Source: Bacteroidota bacterium (GTDB lineage Bacteria; Bacteroidota; Ignavibacteria; Kapaibacteriales; UBA2268). Taken from it: DNA of 50,848 bases. The stretch covers positions 1 through 50,848 of the forward strand of contig JAJRTW010000043.1 in NCBI GenBank assembly GCA_024278075.1. The letters run 5' to 3'. Position numbers and translations under genes: made by a program. The notes below the pieces were generated by a model. That model did no database searches. It saw only the letters and a program-made list of their open reading frames with translations, and was not told the DNA's origin. Below are positions 25,705 through 35,682 of the stretch, in pieces. Numbering within the stretch: the stretch's first letter is position 1; each line of letters starts with the position of its first letter.

Positions 25705-28173
25705 TCAGAAGTTAGCTTTTATTCCGATATTCACTGCTCTTGGCATTCCGGGCCTTAACCCGGCTGGCCTTCTGGCAACAATATATATTCGGTCTGTTAA
25801 ATTAGTCGCATTGGCGAATAAAGTAATATTCATAGTCAAATTATATCCGGCACTGGCGTCAATAACAAAATAAGAATCGGTAGCTTCATTCGGAATTATC
25901 TTTCCTTGCCCGGGAACGGTCCGCATTGCATCGATATATCTCCCACTTAAATTTATATTGAACTTATGGTGTTCCAAACCAAGCATTATAGTAAATTGAT
26001 TATTGGCTAAATATGGAAATTTATCGCCAGCTGATACTTTTCCCCAGCCACTAAAGTCACTGTCAAAGTCATTTTGGAATTCTGCATCGGTATAAGTATA
26101 AATTAATGACAGAGGAAGCCTGTAATTACTTTCATAATTTGATATTAATAAGTCATATGTTAAGTTAAACTCCAATCCTTTGGTTTTTACTGCCCCGCCA
26201 TTGAATTGTTCGTTAGTTCCCCCGCCTCCGGCGGCCTCAAGGTCAGTTCCGAGCAAGTTAGTATAATCATTAAGGAAGACTGTAGCCTGTCCGGAAAGAC
26301 CGGCAGCTTCAGTTCTTAAGCCTAATTCATAATTAATGCTTATCTCCGGCTGAAGGTCGGCTTTGGAGCCGGGCGGAGCAAACCCTTTGTGAAGTCCGGC
26401 AAATGCACTTATGTGATTATTGAATTTATAATCAAATCCAATACCGGGAATAAATACATTAACTGTGTTACTTCTTTCCGTTATGTCATTAGCTGTTCTA
26501 TCGGGGTCATTTTTGCCATAGTCAATTCTTTTTTGAGTAATGTTCTCGTAGCGGGCGCCGGGAGTAATGGTCAGATCGCCAATTATTAATTTATATTGAA
26601 TATATGCAGCGAAGGCATCGGCAGTCTCAATCCGGTTACTTTCAGTACCGTGAATGCCGGAATTAATTAATTCCATCACAGCATTATCCATTGCATACTT
26701 ATCGAACCATTGAAAGCGGTCTATCTGGTCTTGATGGAGCCTTAAACCAAGATCGACAGCATGAGTTGCATAATTAGTATTCAAATTAAATCTTAGAACG
26801 GTTTGAGCACCTTGCGAATAGTAGCTACGATTATTTGCTTTCACTAACAGAGCATCTTCCGGGCCGCTATTTGTACCTGAAATTATGTCATAAGCATATT
26901 TATTTCCTTCGGGGTCATCTAATATACCTGCAATCTTAGTTATTTTGCCCATATTATTCACCACTCTGTCCAATTTATACCAATTTCGTTTAAAATCCGT
27001 TCGATAAGCGGTGGTAGTAATGCTGAACAGGGCGGGAAAAACAGCTTTATGGGTTAATGAATACTGTGTGTGATCGGTAGTAATCCGGTCAACTTGCGAT
27101 CCGGCATATCTTTGGACGGGATTTGCATCGAAATCATTTTGAGTAAGTCCGAGATAGGTCTCATTAATATCCCCTGTGGACTGGCCGAATTTAAGTGTAA
27201 CGGCTTGATACACTTTTGCATCGTCATCGGTATTTACTCTGATCTTAGCAAGATAATCTTGCTTGCCAAATCCGGAATTTCTATCCAATCCTCTATTGCC
27301 GGGGCCGTCCAATTGCTTAAAACCGTTGGAACCATACTGAAATGTCTCCACTAAATATGAAAAGTTTTTGTGGGAATTGCCAACAAATGCGTGAAGGTTT
27401 CTTCCTCCGAAGCTTCCGCCAAGCAAACTTATTTTACCTGAGAAATTATTTGGAATTTGAGTAGAGATTAAATTGATAGCACCGCCTGTTGTGTAGGGCC
27501 CGTATCTAATTTGGCTGCTGCCTTTTAGAATTTCGACGCCCTGCATTCGGCCTATGGTGGGAAAATAGTAGGCAGCCGGAGCAGCATAAGGAGCCGGTGC
27601 TATCAATACGCCATCTTCCATCACAGTAATCTTAGTATTTCGCTCAACCCCTGTGCCTCTGAGCCCAATACTTGGGAAAAGTCCGAAACCATCTTCTTCC
27701 TGAATATTAATTCCCGGCACTGCCCTCAAAGTTCGGTTAATATCGGTATAACTATACTTTTCGAGCTCCTTTGGCGATATATAAAATGCCGAACCGGATA
27801 TTTTTTTTACGCCGATGATTCCACCTGTTACGGTTACCTCAGACAGGGCGTAAATAGTTTCCGTCATAATAAAGTCATGCTTGGCCACCATGTCCTTGCC
27901 AACGCATATTTCCTTTTTTTGTGTTAGATAGCCGATGGCAGAAACCACTATGGTGTAATCTCCGGGAGGCAAGTTCTTAATAGTATAGTTGCCATTGCTG
28001 TTAGTAGTTGAATTGAAATTGGTTTTGGATAAATAAACCGACACACCCGGCAGGGCGGTGGTGCTGTCGATTAGTTTGATGTTCCCCTCGATTGCTGCAC
28101 CTTTGGCATAAGCCCCAACTGAGCCGGCAGTAAAGCTTAGAATATAGATAGTAAACAGAATTAAGTGTTTCAC
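25705..28173 (-). CDS. TonB-dependent receptor, FecA-like
   Basis: 822 residues, starting at GTG 28173 with AAAGGGA about 8 bases upstream. Signal peptide (to about 22), an N-terminal carboxypeptidase-regulatory-like beta-sandwich (about 25-110, SKTNFNSTTNSNGNYTI), plug domain (about 125-235, with ISPKELEKYSYTDINRTLRAVPG, GLRGTG and MEDGVLIAPAPY) and a 22-strand barrel ending in ...NIGIKANF. The plug phrases, in particular DGVxIAPAPY and RYGPYTTGGAINL, are those of the FecA group for ferric dicitrate and related siderophores. No ECF sigma/anti-sigma pair or ABC transporter is adjacent, so the substrate is unproven. It is divergent from the methionine gene at 28480. Confidence 0.93.
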   Translation of the reverse strand: MKHLILFTIYILSFTAGSVGAYAKGAAIEGNIKLIDSTTALPGVSVYLSKTNFNSTTNSNGNYTIKNLPPGDYTIVVSAIGYLTQKKEICVGKDMVAKHDFIMTETIYALSEVTVTGGIIGVKKISGSAFYISPKELEKYSYTDINRTLRAVPGINIQEEDGFGLFPSIGLRGTGVERNTKITVMEDGVLIAPAPYAAPAAYYFPTIGRMQGVEILKGSSQIRYGPYTTGGAINLISTQIPNNFSGKISLLGGSFGGRNLHAFVGNSHKNFSYLVETFQYGSNGFKQLDGPGNRGLDRNSGFGKQDYLAKIRVNTDDDAKVYQAVTLKFGQSTGDINETYLGLTQNDFDANPVQRYAGSQVDRITTDHTQYSLTHKAVFPALFSITTTAYRTDFKRNWYKLDRVVNNMGKITKIAGILDDPEGNKYAYDIISGTNSGPEDALLVKANNRSYYSQGAQTVLRFNLNTNYATHAVDLGLRLHQDQIDRFQWFDKYAMDNAVMELINSGIHGTESNRIETADAFAAYIQYKLIIGDLTITPGARYENITQKRIDYGKNDPDRTANDITERSNTVNVFIPGIGFDYKFNNHISAFAGLHKGFAPPGSKADLQPEISINYELGLRTEAAGLSGQATVFLNDYTNLLGTDLEAAGGGGTNEQFNGGAVKTKGLEFNLTYDLLISNYESNYRLPLSLIYTYTDAEFQNDFDSDFSGWGKVSAGDKFPYLANNQFTIMLGLEHHKFNINLSGRYIDAMRTVPGQGKIIPNEATDSYFVIDASAGYNLTMNITLFANATNLTDRIYIVARRPAGLRPGMPRAVNIGIKANF

Positions 28174-28479
28174 GATATGTCCCTTTTGGATTTGATTGAT
28201 TATTATTTATTGTTCCGATTGTGTTTTATTTCGATAATATTTAATTAAGATTCGATATTAATATATTTTATTAATCAGGCATTCCTAATAGCTTTATTAG
28301 CCATGCCTAATTATATCTAACACAAAACTAATCAATCAAAATCCATTGACAAAGCCTAATGGTGCTCTGTAATCGATGTGTGGTTATATATTCATAGGCA
28401 GAGCATTATCAAATATGTTATTGGAAATATCGTTTCCTTTATGTTAATCTATTATCCACAAATCCCTGCATAAACAGTA
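28174..28479. other. divergent promoter region between the TonB receptor and the methyltransferase fusion
   Basis: 306 AT-rich bases carrying both promoters. No B12- or SAM-riboswitch consensus was recognised. Nothing else seen. Confidence 0.4.
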
Positions 28480-30330
28480 ATGGCGATCAAAGAAAAATTC
28501 TTAGACAGACTTGGCAAAGGAGCGGTGCTTTTCGACGGCGGCATCGGAACCGAACTATACAAAAAAGGCGTGTTCATCAACAATTGCTTCGAGGAGATGA
28601 ACCTATCCAACCCGGCTTTGATTAAGCAAGTGCATGAAGAATACAGAAAAGCCGGCTCCGAAGTAATTGAAACCAACACATTCGGCGCCAACCGCTTCAA
28701 ATTAAAGCCCTTCCAATTGGCCGGCAAGCTCTACGAGATCAATTTTGAAGGTGCGAAACTTGCCCGGCAGGTGGCAGGCGATGGTATATATGTTGCCGGA
28801 GCCGTTGGCCCCTTAGGCGTGCAGATAGAGCCGCTTGGCCCTGTGTCACGCAACGAGGCAAGGAAGTATTTTAGCGAGCAAATCAGGCCACTTGTCGATG
28901 GCGGCGTTGACCTGATACTGCTCGAGACATTTATCTATCCCGATGAATTATTGCAGGCCGTGAAAGCCGTCCGCGAGGTATGCAGTCTGCCCGTTATTGC
29001 GCAGATGACGATTGACGAAGACGGCTCCTCGCTCACCGGAGCCGAGCCTGAGGTTATGATTAAGGAACTGGAGGAATTCGGCGCCGATGTGATTGGTGCG
29101 AACTGCACGGTTGGCCCGCAGGTGATGCTGCGTTGGCTCGAAAATGTGAGGCAATATACCGATATGCCAATCTCGGTTATGCCGAATGCCGGCAAGCCAA
29201 AAAATATTGACGGGCGGAATATCTACCTTACTTCGCCCGAATATCTCGGCGAATATGCCAAGCATTATATTCAGGCCGGAGCCAATATAATCGGCGGATG
29301 CTGCGGCACCGGCCCTGAGCATATTTCTAAAATGAGGAATATGTTAAATGCAATTAAGCCCGAAGTGAGACGGAGCAGAATTCAAATAGTAAAGGAAAAA
29401 CTGCCGGAAGATGTGGAGGTTATCCCGCGGGCAAAGAAATCGAGATTGGCCCGCAGGCTGGCCGACGGACATTTTGCGAAATTCGTCGAGATATTGGCTC
29501 CCCGCGGAGTGTCGGCCGAAAAGGAACTGGAAAAGGCACGCGAAATGAATTACTGCGGGATTGACGTGATTAATATTCCGGACGGCCCGCGGGCAAGTGC
29601 CAGGATGTCGGCTATCTCGCTGGCGGTTCTTATGCAGCGGGAGATTGGCATTGAGACTGTGCTGCATTATGTATGCCGCGACCGGAACGTAATCGGGATG
29701 CAGTCGGACCTGCTGGGGGCCTATGCCCTGGGATTGAAGAATATCCTTGCCATTACGGGCGACCCGCCCAAGCTGGGCAATTATCCCGACGCTACCGCCG
29801 TGTTTGATGTGGATGCAATCGGCCTGGTCAATGTGCTCGACAGGCTGAACCACGGCAGGGACATAGCTGGCAATCCCATTGGCAATCCGACGGGATTCTA
29901 TGTTGGGGTGGGTGTGAACCCTGGTGCTATTAATTTGGAACACGAGCTTAGCCGGCTGGACTGGAAGGTGGAGGCCGGCGCCGAATATATTATCACTCAG
30001 CCGGTATTCGATCTGGAAGTATTCGAAAGGTTTATCGAAAAGATTCAGCATATTAAAATACCGATCATCGCAGGGCTTTGGCCGCTTACTTCAATCAGGA
30101 ATGCGGAATTTATGAATAATGAGATACCGGGCATCGACGTACCAGATAACATATTGCAACGTATGCGAAAGCATTCCGGTTCGAAGGAAGACAGCATGAA
30201 AGAAGGGATACTGATTGCCAAAGAGACGCTCGAAAGCATGTTGGGACATATCCAAGGCATTCAGATTTCCGCTCCGTTCGGGCGTGTGCAAAGCGTAATA
30301 GATGTGCTCGATGGATTCACATTCGTTTAG
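28480..30330 (+). CDS. bifunctional homocysteine S-methyltransferase / methylene-THF reductase
   Basis: 616 residues. Residues about 5-290 are a homocysteine S-methyltransferase barrel with the zinc ligands Cys209 (GANC) and Cys274-Cys275 in GGCCGTG. Residues about 320-612 are a methylenetetrahydrofolate reductase (MetF-like, FAD) domain with VEILAPRGVSAEKEL, LAITGDPP and the TQPVFD motif. The same fusion is known as YitJ in Bacillus. It lacks the cobalamin modules of MetH, so either it passes the methyl group from another donor or it feeds MetH with methyl-THF. Full-length metH lies 7.6 kb downstream, and the cell may carry both routes. No ribosome site is obvious at the ATG, and it is a single gene. 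Confidence 0.93.
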   Translation: MAIKEKFLDRLGKGAVLFDGGIGTELYKKGVFINNCFEEMNLSNPALIKQVHEEYRKAGSEVIETNTFGANRFKLKPFQLAGKLYEINFEGAKLARQVAGDGIYVAGAVGPLGVQIEPLGPVSRNEARKYFSEQIRPLVDGGVDLILLETFIYPDELLQAVKAVREVCSLPVIAQMTIDEDGSSLTGAEPEVMIKELEEFGADVIGANCTVGPQVMLRWLENVRQYTDMPISVMPNAGKPKNIDGRNIYLTSPEYLGEYAKHYIQAGANIIGGCCGTGPEHISKMRNMLNAIKPEVRRSRIQIVKEKLPEDVEVIPRAKKSRLARRLADGHFAKFVEILAPRGVSAEKELEKAREMNYCGIDVINIPDGPRASARMSAISLAVLMQREIGIETVLHYVCRDRNVIGMQSDLLGAYALGLKNILAITGDPPKLGNYPDATAVFDVDAIGLVNVLDRLNHGRDIAGNPIGNPTGFYVGVGVNPGAINLEHELSRLDWKVEAGAEYIITQPVFDLEVFERFIEKIQHIKIPIIAGLWPLTSIRNAEFMNNEIPGIDVPDNILQRMRKHSGSKEDSMKEGILIAKETLESMLGHIQGIQISAPFGRVQSVIDVLDGFTFV

Positions 30331-30370
30331 AGTGTAGATTCGGAGAATCCGGTATAAATATAGTAATCAG

Positions 30371-30490
30371 TCAGAGTGACAATTTGCGTGTCATGGTGAA
30401 AATACGTGTCATGGTGAGCGGAGTCGAACCATAGACACATTCTACACTCTTCGACTCCGCTCGTGGTGACAAGCACTCCGCTCGTGGCGG
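30371..30490. repeat. repeat element A4 (partial, rearranged)
   Basis: gtgtcatggtgagcggagtcgaaccatagacac shares the core block of A1/A2, and cttcgactccgctcgtggtgaca pairs with it as an inverted repeat. tgtcatggtga is present twice in tandem. Confidence 0.65.
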
Positions 30491-30581
30491 TTCGTTTCGA
30501 AAAAATCTCCCAAAGAGATACAAGGGTTGAAAGAAAACAAGCCAGAACTTTTCGTGTAAATTTCCAAATGTGGAAAAGTTG

Positions 30582-30615
30582 TTTGTGAAATATTCACCGA
30601 TATTTAGTAATTTTG
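30582..30615 (+). promoter_or_regulatory. candidate Bacteroidota-type promoter
   Basis: TTTG at 30582-30585 and TAATTTTG at 30608-30615 match the -33/-7 consensus TTTG and TAnnTTTG, with 22 bases between, slightly longer than usual. It lies 60 bases before the 27-codon frame at 30676. Confidence 0.45.
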
Positions 30616-30675
30616 CTAAATTTATTTATTGAAATAATATAAATATCAAAGTACTACGAATATCGAATCAATCAG

Positions 30676-30759
30676 ATGAAAAAAGACTCAACCTTAGAAA
30701 TAAAAAGAGAAGTAAAAAGAGATATAAAAAAAATTGCCGGACATTTTATTTTTATTTAA
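30676..30759 (+). CDS. possible 27-residue peptide
   Basis: ATG to TAA encodes 27 residues, MKKDSTLEIKREVKRDIK followed by a short hydrophobic end IAGHFIFI. The first part is highly basic and helical, the end hydrophobic. The stop codon directly abuts a rho-independent terminator (30759-30784) and a promoter-like pair of boxes lies 60 bases upstream, so the unit is compact. There is no clear Shine-Dalgarno site, which is common in this lineage. It could be a small membrane-active peptide, a leader, or a chance frame in a non-coding RNA; sequence alone cannot decide. Confidence 0.35.
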   Translation: MKKDSTLEIKREVKRDIKKIAGHFIFI

Positions 30760-30784
30760 TCCCGATTTATTCGGGATTTTTTTT
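30759..30784 (+). terminator. rho-independent terminator
   Basis: atcccga, loop tttat, tcgggat, then eight T. A perfect 7-bp stem, directly after the stop of the 27-codon frame. Confidence 0.85.
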
Positions 30785-30874
30785 GGCTGAAACTCAATTA
30801 TCAGGATGTGTGAATTTTTCTATGACATTCCGGAGTGGTACAGTATCTCATAATAAGTTAATCTTTAACGTTCC

Positions 30875-30893
30875 GTCAGTTGTTACAACTGAC
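30875..30893. repeat. palindrome D1 (gtcagttgt-t-acaactgac)
   Basis: Perfect 9-bp arms around one base. Related palindromes are D2 (30916-30934) and D3 (45026-45044); D1 and D3 also share the flank gttcc before the left arm. Confidence 0.75.
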
Positions 30894-30915
30894 GAATGAC
30901 GACATTTTCTACGAT

Positions 30916-30934
30916 GCCAGTTGTAACAACTGGC
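30916..30934. repeat. palindrome D2 (gccagttgt-a-acaactggc)
   Basis: Perfect 9-bp arms around one base, 22 bases after D1. A paired operator or a hairpin repeat are both possible. Confidence 0.75.
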
Positions 30935-31045
30935 AGAACAAAAGCGTAACAAAGTTGTGGATTAGTTACAAGGTTTAACATTGCATTTATTTACGAGATG
31001 TTGTACTAATGATGTTTCAAACTTACTTTGACGGTTCATTTAGGC

Positions 31046-31161
31046 TGTCATTCCTGTCCTTCGGCTTCGCTCAGGATAAATTCCAGCGGGAATCCATGTA
31101 TGATGGTGCTAAATAGTGCATGAAACAGGCTAATGGATTCTGAAACAAGTTCAGAATGACA
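31046..31161. repeat. repeat element A5
   Basis: Bounded by tgtcattcctg and ttcagaatgaca, with ccttcggcttcgctcaggataaattcc inside, as in A1 and A3. It lies 110 bases upstream of carA. Confidence 0.7.
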
Positions 31162-31272
31162 AGCCCTGATCCTTTGCAACCGGTCTTATTAGCAGAAACG
31201 ATAATTCATGCACAAGTAATTATTAAGGTTGACATAACTCTAATCAAAATAAATAATATTCAGGATAAATAA

Positions 31273-32376
31273 ATGATTAATAAATCCCTTATAATGTTAG
31301 AGAACGGATACTATGAATTTGGCAGGGCATTTTCGGGCCGCGGAACTGTTTTCGGCGAGTTCGTATTCAATACTTCTATGTCGGGGTATGAAGAAATCAT
31401 AACCGACCCTTCGTACAAAGGCCAGGTAGTAGTGTTCACCTATCCGCTGATCGGCAACTACGGCATCACGCTGCGGGACGGGCAATCCCCGAATATAAAT
31501 GCCGAGGCAATCGTAGTAAGGGAATACTCGAATATCAGCAGTAACTTCAGGTCGCAGTCAAGTTTGGCGGATTACCTTGCCGGCAGTAATGTAATTGGCA
31601 TTCAGGGAATCGACACCAGGGAATTGACTAAGCAAATCAGGGCAGCCGGCGCAATGAAAGGCGGTATATCAACCGTGAATCTTGACCCGGAATCATTCAT
31701 CGGCCAGATTAAACAGTCGGAATCAATCAGCGATACCAATCAATACGAGCAGGTAATCAATGACAAAGTGGTTGCTTTCGATGGCAATCCGAATAGCGAT
31801 AAGAATATAGTTGCTATGGATTTCGGAATTAAAAGCAATATAATTGAAATGCTCAGGCAGAGATTCGGGAAAGTATACTTAGTTCCGTTCGATAATAACT
31901 TCGATGAGAATATTCGGAAGCTACAGTTTGATGGCTTATTTTTATCCAACGGCCCGGGAGATCCGCGTGTGGTCAAGAACACGGAGAAGTACATACTCGA
32001 TTTGCCGAAGAACAATAAAGCTGTAATCGGCATTTGCTTTGGGCACCAGCTGATTGGCAAATCCTATGGGCTGGAGATTGTGAAGCTGCCTTTCGGCCAT
32101 CACGGCGGCAACCATCCGGCGAAAGACATGGATTCCGGCAAGATATACATTACGGCTCAAAACCATAACTACGCAGTTGCAAAGGACAGCGTGGACAGCA
32201 GCAGCGACTGGGATATGAGCTGGCTGAATTTATATGATAATACAGTCGAGGGCATAAGGCACAGGCACCTGCCGGTGCAGTCCGTGCAGTTCCATCCCGA
32301 GGCCTCGCCCGGGCCGAATGAAGCCAATGAGAAAATATTTAACGAATTTTATAATACAGTAGCAAATATAGGATAA
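31273..32376 (+). CDS. carA: carbamoyl-phosphate synthase small (glutaminase) subunit
   Basis: 367 residues; AGGA precedes the ATG. It hydrolyses glutamine and passes ammonia to CarB for pyrimidine and arginine synthesis. The N-terminal domain has FGEFVFNTSMSGYEEIITDPSY and the C-terminal class I glutaminase has nucleophile Cys255 in GICFGHQ (Phe replaces the usual Leu), and His341 and Glu343 in QFHPEASPGP. All needed residues are present and the length is normal (about 370-380). carB starts 9 bases after the stop, so the two are one operon. Confidence 0.97.
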   Translation: MINKSLIMLENGYYEFGRAFSGRGTVFGEFVFNTSMSGYEEIITDPSYKGQVVVFTYPLIGNYGITLRDGQSPNINAEAIVVREYSNISSNFRSQSSLADYLAGSNVIGIQGIDTRELTKQIRAAGAMKGGISTVNLDPESFIGQIKQSESISDTNQYEQVINDKVVAFDGNPNSDKNIVAMDFGIKSNIIEMLRQRFGKVYLVPFDNNFDENIRKLQFDGLFLSNGPGDPRVVKNTEKYILDLPKNNKAVIGICFGHQLIGKSYGLEIVKLPFGHHGGNHPAKDMDSGKIYITAQNHNYAVAKDSVDSSSDWDMSWLNLYDNTVEGIRHRHLPVQSVQFHPEASPGPNEANEKIFNEFYNTVANIG

Positions 32377-32385
32377 TAGTATAAT

Positions 32386-35300
32386 ATGCCGCTTAGAAAA
32401 GACATAAACAGAATATTAGTGATAGGGTCGGGGCCGATAATCATAGGCCAGGCCGGCGAATTCGATTACTCCGGCAGCCAGGCCGTTAAATCCTTGAAAG
32501 CCCTGGGCTACTACGTGGTGGTTATCAACAGCAACCCAGCTACGGTTATGACCGACCCGGAGCTTTCCAACAAAGTGTATATAGAACCCATCACACCGCA
32601 GATAATCGAGCAGATAATCGTGCGGAATAAAATCGAAGCCATACTCCCGACCGTCGGCGGGCAGACTGCGCTGAATGTTACATTGGAATTAATTGACCTC
32701 GGAATCATTGAGAAATACAATATCGAATTGCTGGGCGTGAGCGGAGATGCTATAAATATAGCCGAAAGCAGAGAATTATTCAAAGCGGCAATGGATGAAA
32801 TCGGGCTGGATTCTCCTTTTGGCATGATCGTAAAAACCTTTGAAGATGCGATGGCAGTAACCAAAAAGATAGATTATCCCCTGATTATCAGGCCTTCGTT
32901 CACTCTTGGCGGCACCGGCGGCGGGGTTGCCGAAAACCGCACAGAATACGAGGAAATCGTTAAGCGGGGCTTGAGCCTGTCGCCCATCAGCGAGTTATTG
33001 GTCGAGGAATACCTGCTTGGCTGGAAGGAATTTGAATTCGAGGTGATGCGCGATTTGAACGACAACGTTGTGATAGTTGCGTCGGTGGAGAACTTCGACC
33101 CGATGGGCGTTCACACCGGCGACAGCATAACAGTTGCCCCGGCCCAGACTCTGACCGATAAGGAATACCAACGATTGCGTGATTACTCCATTGCAGTTAT
33201 CCGCAAAGTGGGGGTTGCAACGGGCGGTTCCAATATCCAGTTTGCAGTGAATCCGAAGAACGGTGATATTCGAATAATCGAAATGAACCCGAGGGTGTCG
33301 CGGAGTTCTGCTTTGGTGTCGAAGGCAACGGGATTTCCAATCGCGAAGATTGCCGCCCAGCTTGCCGTGGGCCTCACTCTCGATGAAATAAGAAATGAAA
33401 TAACCGAATCCACACCGGCTTCATTCGAACCGGCTTTAGATTACATCGTTGTAAAGATACCGCGCTGGGATTTCGAGAAATTCAAGGTCTCATCGAAGCT
33501 GACAACTCAGATGAAATCCGTGGGCGAGGTGATGAGTATCGGCTCGAATTTTCGCGAAGCATTGCAAAAGGCCTACCGCTCACTTGAAATTGGAGTCGAC
33601 GGGCTGGAGTTTTCGGGGCTGGAAAAAGCGTCCGAAGAAAAATTGGCCGACAAGTTGGCCTATGCCACTCCCATGAGGCCGTTCTATGTAAAGGAGGCAT
33701 TCCGGCGCGGCTGGACGCTGGAACAGATATTCGATAAGTCCAAAATCGATCCCTGGTTTTTGGACAATATCCGGCAGATAGTTACGCACGAAGACGAACT
33801 CAGAAATTTGACAATAGAAACAATTGACAGCTATACATTGAAGCATGCGAAATTATCCGGCTTTTCCGATGAACAGTTAGCATCGCTGATAGGGGCGGAC
33901 GGGCCATCGGTTAGATTGAAACGCAAGGAATTTGGAGTGCTGCCAACATATAAAAAAGTTGACACCTGCGCCGCCGAATTCGATGCTCAAACACCTTATT
34001 ATTATTCGACATATTTAAAAGTAAACGAGAGCAAGCCGTCCGGTGGGAAGAAGATAATTGTGCTGGGCGGCGGCCCGTTCAGGATAGGCCAGGGGATAGA
34101 GTTTGATTACTGTGCCTCGCAGGCTTCGCTTATGCTTAAGGAAATCGGCGTCGAGACGATAATGATTAATTGCAATCCCGAAACTGTGAGCACCGACTAC
34201 GACACTTCAGATAAATTATATTTCGAGCCGGTCTATTTCGAAGATGTAATGAATATTATCGAACTCGAAAAGCCCGACGGAATACTGCTTCAGCTTGGCG
34301 GGCAGACTCCGCTGAAATTGTCAAAAAGGCTGAACGATGAAGGAATAAATATTCTCGGCACATCGCAAGAGAATATGGACAGGGCGGAGGATAGGGGAAG
34401 GTTTATCGAAATGCTCGAAAAGCTGAAAATTAAATATCCTCCCGGCGACATGGCTTTCAAAGAAGAGGAGGCTATTAAAATTGCCAATAAGATCACATAT
34501 CCGGTTATCGTACGCCCCAGCTATGTGCTTGGCGGACGCGGCATGGCGATAGTATACAATGAAACAGACCTGAAACAATTTATAGCGGAGGCCGCGAAGG
34601 TCAATAAGAACCATCCGGTGCTAATCGATAAATTCTTAGAGAATGCCTTCGAGGTCGACGTGGATGCTATTTCCGATGGCAAAGATGCAATCATTGCGGG
34701 AATCATGCAGCATATCGAAGAGGCCGGCGTGCATTCGGGCGATAGCTCGTGCGTGCTGCCCACCTATCGCGTAGAGCCGCATATCGTTGATAAAATCAGG
34801 GAATATACTTATAAATTAATCGACGAATTGAATATCATTGGGTTTATTAACATTCAATTCGGAGTCAAGGGCAACGATGTTTATGTTATCGAGGTCAATC
34901 CGCTAGCCTCGCGAACTGTTCCTTATGTATCGAAATCTGTGGGTATAGCATTGACCAAAGTTGCCGTAAAGCTGATGCTCGGCGAAAAGATAGCCGATCT
35001 CGACATTCCCGATCTTGGCTGGATTAGCCATTATGCCGTAAAGGCGCCTGTGTTTTCATTCAGCAAATTCCCCGGGGTCGATACGGTATTGGGGCCGGAA
35101 ATGAGAAGCACCGGCGAAGTGCTGGGCTTAAGCGAATTCTTCGGCGAGGCCTATGTTAAATCCCAAATTGCCGCCGGCAACAACCTTCCGGTGGAGGGGA
35201 ACGTCTTCATAAGCGTTAATGATTACGATAAAAAGGAAGTTATTCCGATTGCAAAAAGGCTGAGCAGCCTGGGCTATAAGATTTATGCTACGCTCGGAAC

Positions 35301-35592
35301 CTATAGCTCGCTTCATGTGGCGGGAGTGAAGGTCAACCTGATTCACAAAATTGGCGACGGCCACCCTAACGTTATCGAGAAAATTCGCGGTGGCGATATT
35401 CACATCATCATCAACACCCCCCTTGGGCGAAAGGCCTATCAGGACGACCTGCTCATTCGCGAAGCCGCACTCGAGAAGAAGATACTCTGCATAACCACTC
35501 TGCCAGCGGCCAAAGCCGCCGCCGATGGTATGGAATGGCTGCAAAAGCACCAGATAACTATTTTCAGGCCAATTAAAAACCGGAAATGGTAG
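32386..35592 (+). CDS. carB: carbamoyl-phosphate synthase large subunit
   Basis: 1068 residues, full length. Two homologous ATP-grasp halves (about 1-400 and 550-930) each begin with a [24 protein letters not shown] signature and contain [12 protein letters not shown] or [12 protein letters not shown] loops. The oligomerisation domain lies between and an MGS-like allosteric domain is at about 930-1068. It makes carbamoyl phosphate from bicarbonate, ammonia and two ATP. It is encoded 9 bases after carA, with no strong ribosome site, so expression likely depends on coupling. No aspartate carbamoyltransferase or arginine gene is adjacent. Confidence 0.98.
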   Translation: MPLRKDINRILVIGSGPIIIGQAGEFDYSGSQAVKSLKALGYYVVVINSNPATVMTDPELSNKVYIEPITPQIIEQIIVRNKIEAILPTVGGQTALNVTLELIDLGIIEKYNIELLGVSGDAINIAESRELFKAAMDEIGLDSPFGMIVKTFEDAMAVTKKIDYPLIIRPSFTLGGTGGGVAENRTEYEEIVKRGLSLSPISELLVEEYLLGWKEFEFEVMRDLNDNVVIVASVENFDPMGVHTGDSITVAPAQTLTDKEYQRLRDYSIAVIRKVGVATGGSNIQFAVNPKNGDIRIIEMNPRVSRSSALVSKATGFPIAKIAAQLAVGLTLDEIRNEITESTPASFEPALDYIVVKIPRWDFEKFKVSSKLTTQMKSVGEVMSIGSNFREALQKAYRSLEIGVDGLEFSGLEKASEEKLADKLAYATPMRPFYVKEAFRRGWTLEQIFDKSKIDPWFLDNIRQIVTHEDELRNLTIETIDSYTLKHAKLSGFSDEQLASLIGADGPSVRLKRKEFGVLPTYKKVDTCAAEFDAQTPYYYSTYLKVNESKPSGGKKIIVLGGGPFRIGQGIEFDYCASQASLMLKEIGVETIMINCNPETVSTDYDTSDKLYFEPVYFEDVMNIIELEKPDGILLQLGGQTPLKLSKRLNDEGINILGTSQENMDRAEDRGRFIEMLEKLKIKYPPGDMAFKEEEAIKIANKITYPVIVRPSYVLGGRGMAIVYNETDLKQFIAEAAKVNKNHPVLIDKFLENAFEVDVDAISDGKDAIIAGIMQHIEEAGVHSGDSSCVLPTYRVEPHIVDKIREYTYKLIDELNIIGFINIQFGVKGNDVYVIEVNPLASRTVPYVSKSVGIALTKVAVKLMLGEKIADLDIPDLGWISHYAVKAPVFSFSKFPGVDTVLGPEMRSTGEVLGLSEFFGEAYVKSQIAAGNNLPVEGNVFISVNDYDKKEVIPIAKRLSSLGYKIYATLGTYSSLHVAGVKVNLIHKIGDGHPNVIEKIRGGDIHIIINTPLGRKAYQDDLLIREAALEKKILCITTLPAAKAAADGMEWLQKHQITIFRPIKNRKW

Positions 35593-35621
35593 TTTTTAAT
35601 TAATAATTAACAATTAAGAAT

Positions 35622-35639
35622 TCTCCCTTTGAAGGGAGA
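35622..35639. terminator. hairpin between convergent carB and LRR gene
   Basis: tctccctt-tg-aagggaga, a perfect 8-bp stem with a very short loop, 30 bases after carB. No clear T run follows, so it may be a terminator in part or an RNA-stabilising 3' hairpin. Confidence 0.45.
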
Positions 35640-35682
35640 TTAAGGGGAATGATTGACAATTACGAATCGAAAATTGTTTCCC

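Larger units (their letters stand above)
30331..31272. other. intergenic region rich in repeats upstream of carA
   Basis: 942 bases. In order: repeat A4, a hairpin tttcca/tggaaa (30561-30576), a promoter-like pair of boxes, a 27-codon open frame with a terminator, two GTTGTWACAAC palindromes, repeat A5. The last 110 bases must hold the carA promoter. No pyrimidine-linked attenuator is obvious next to carA. Confidence 0.5.
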
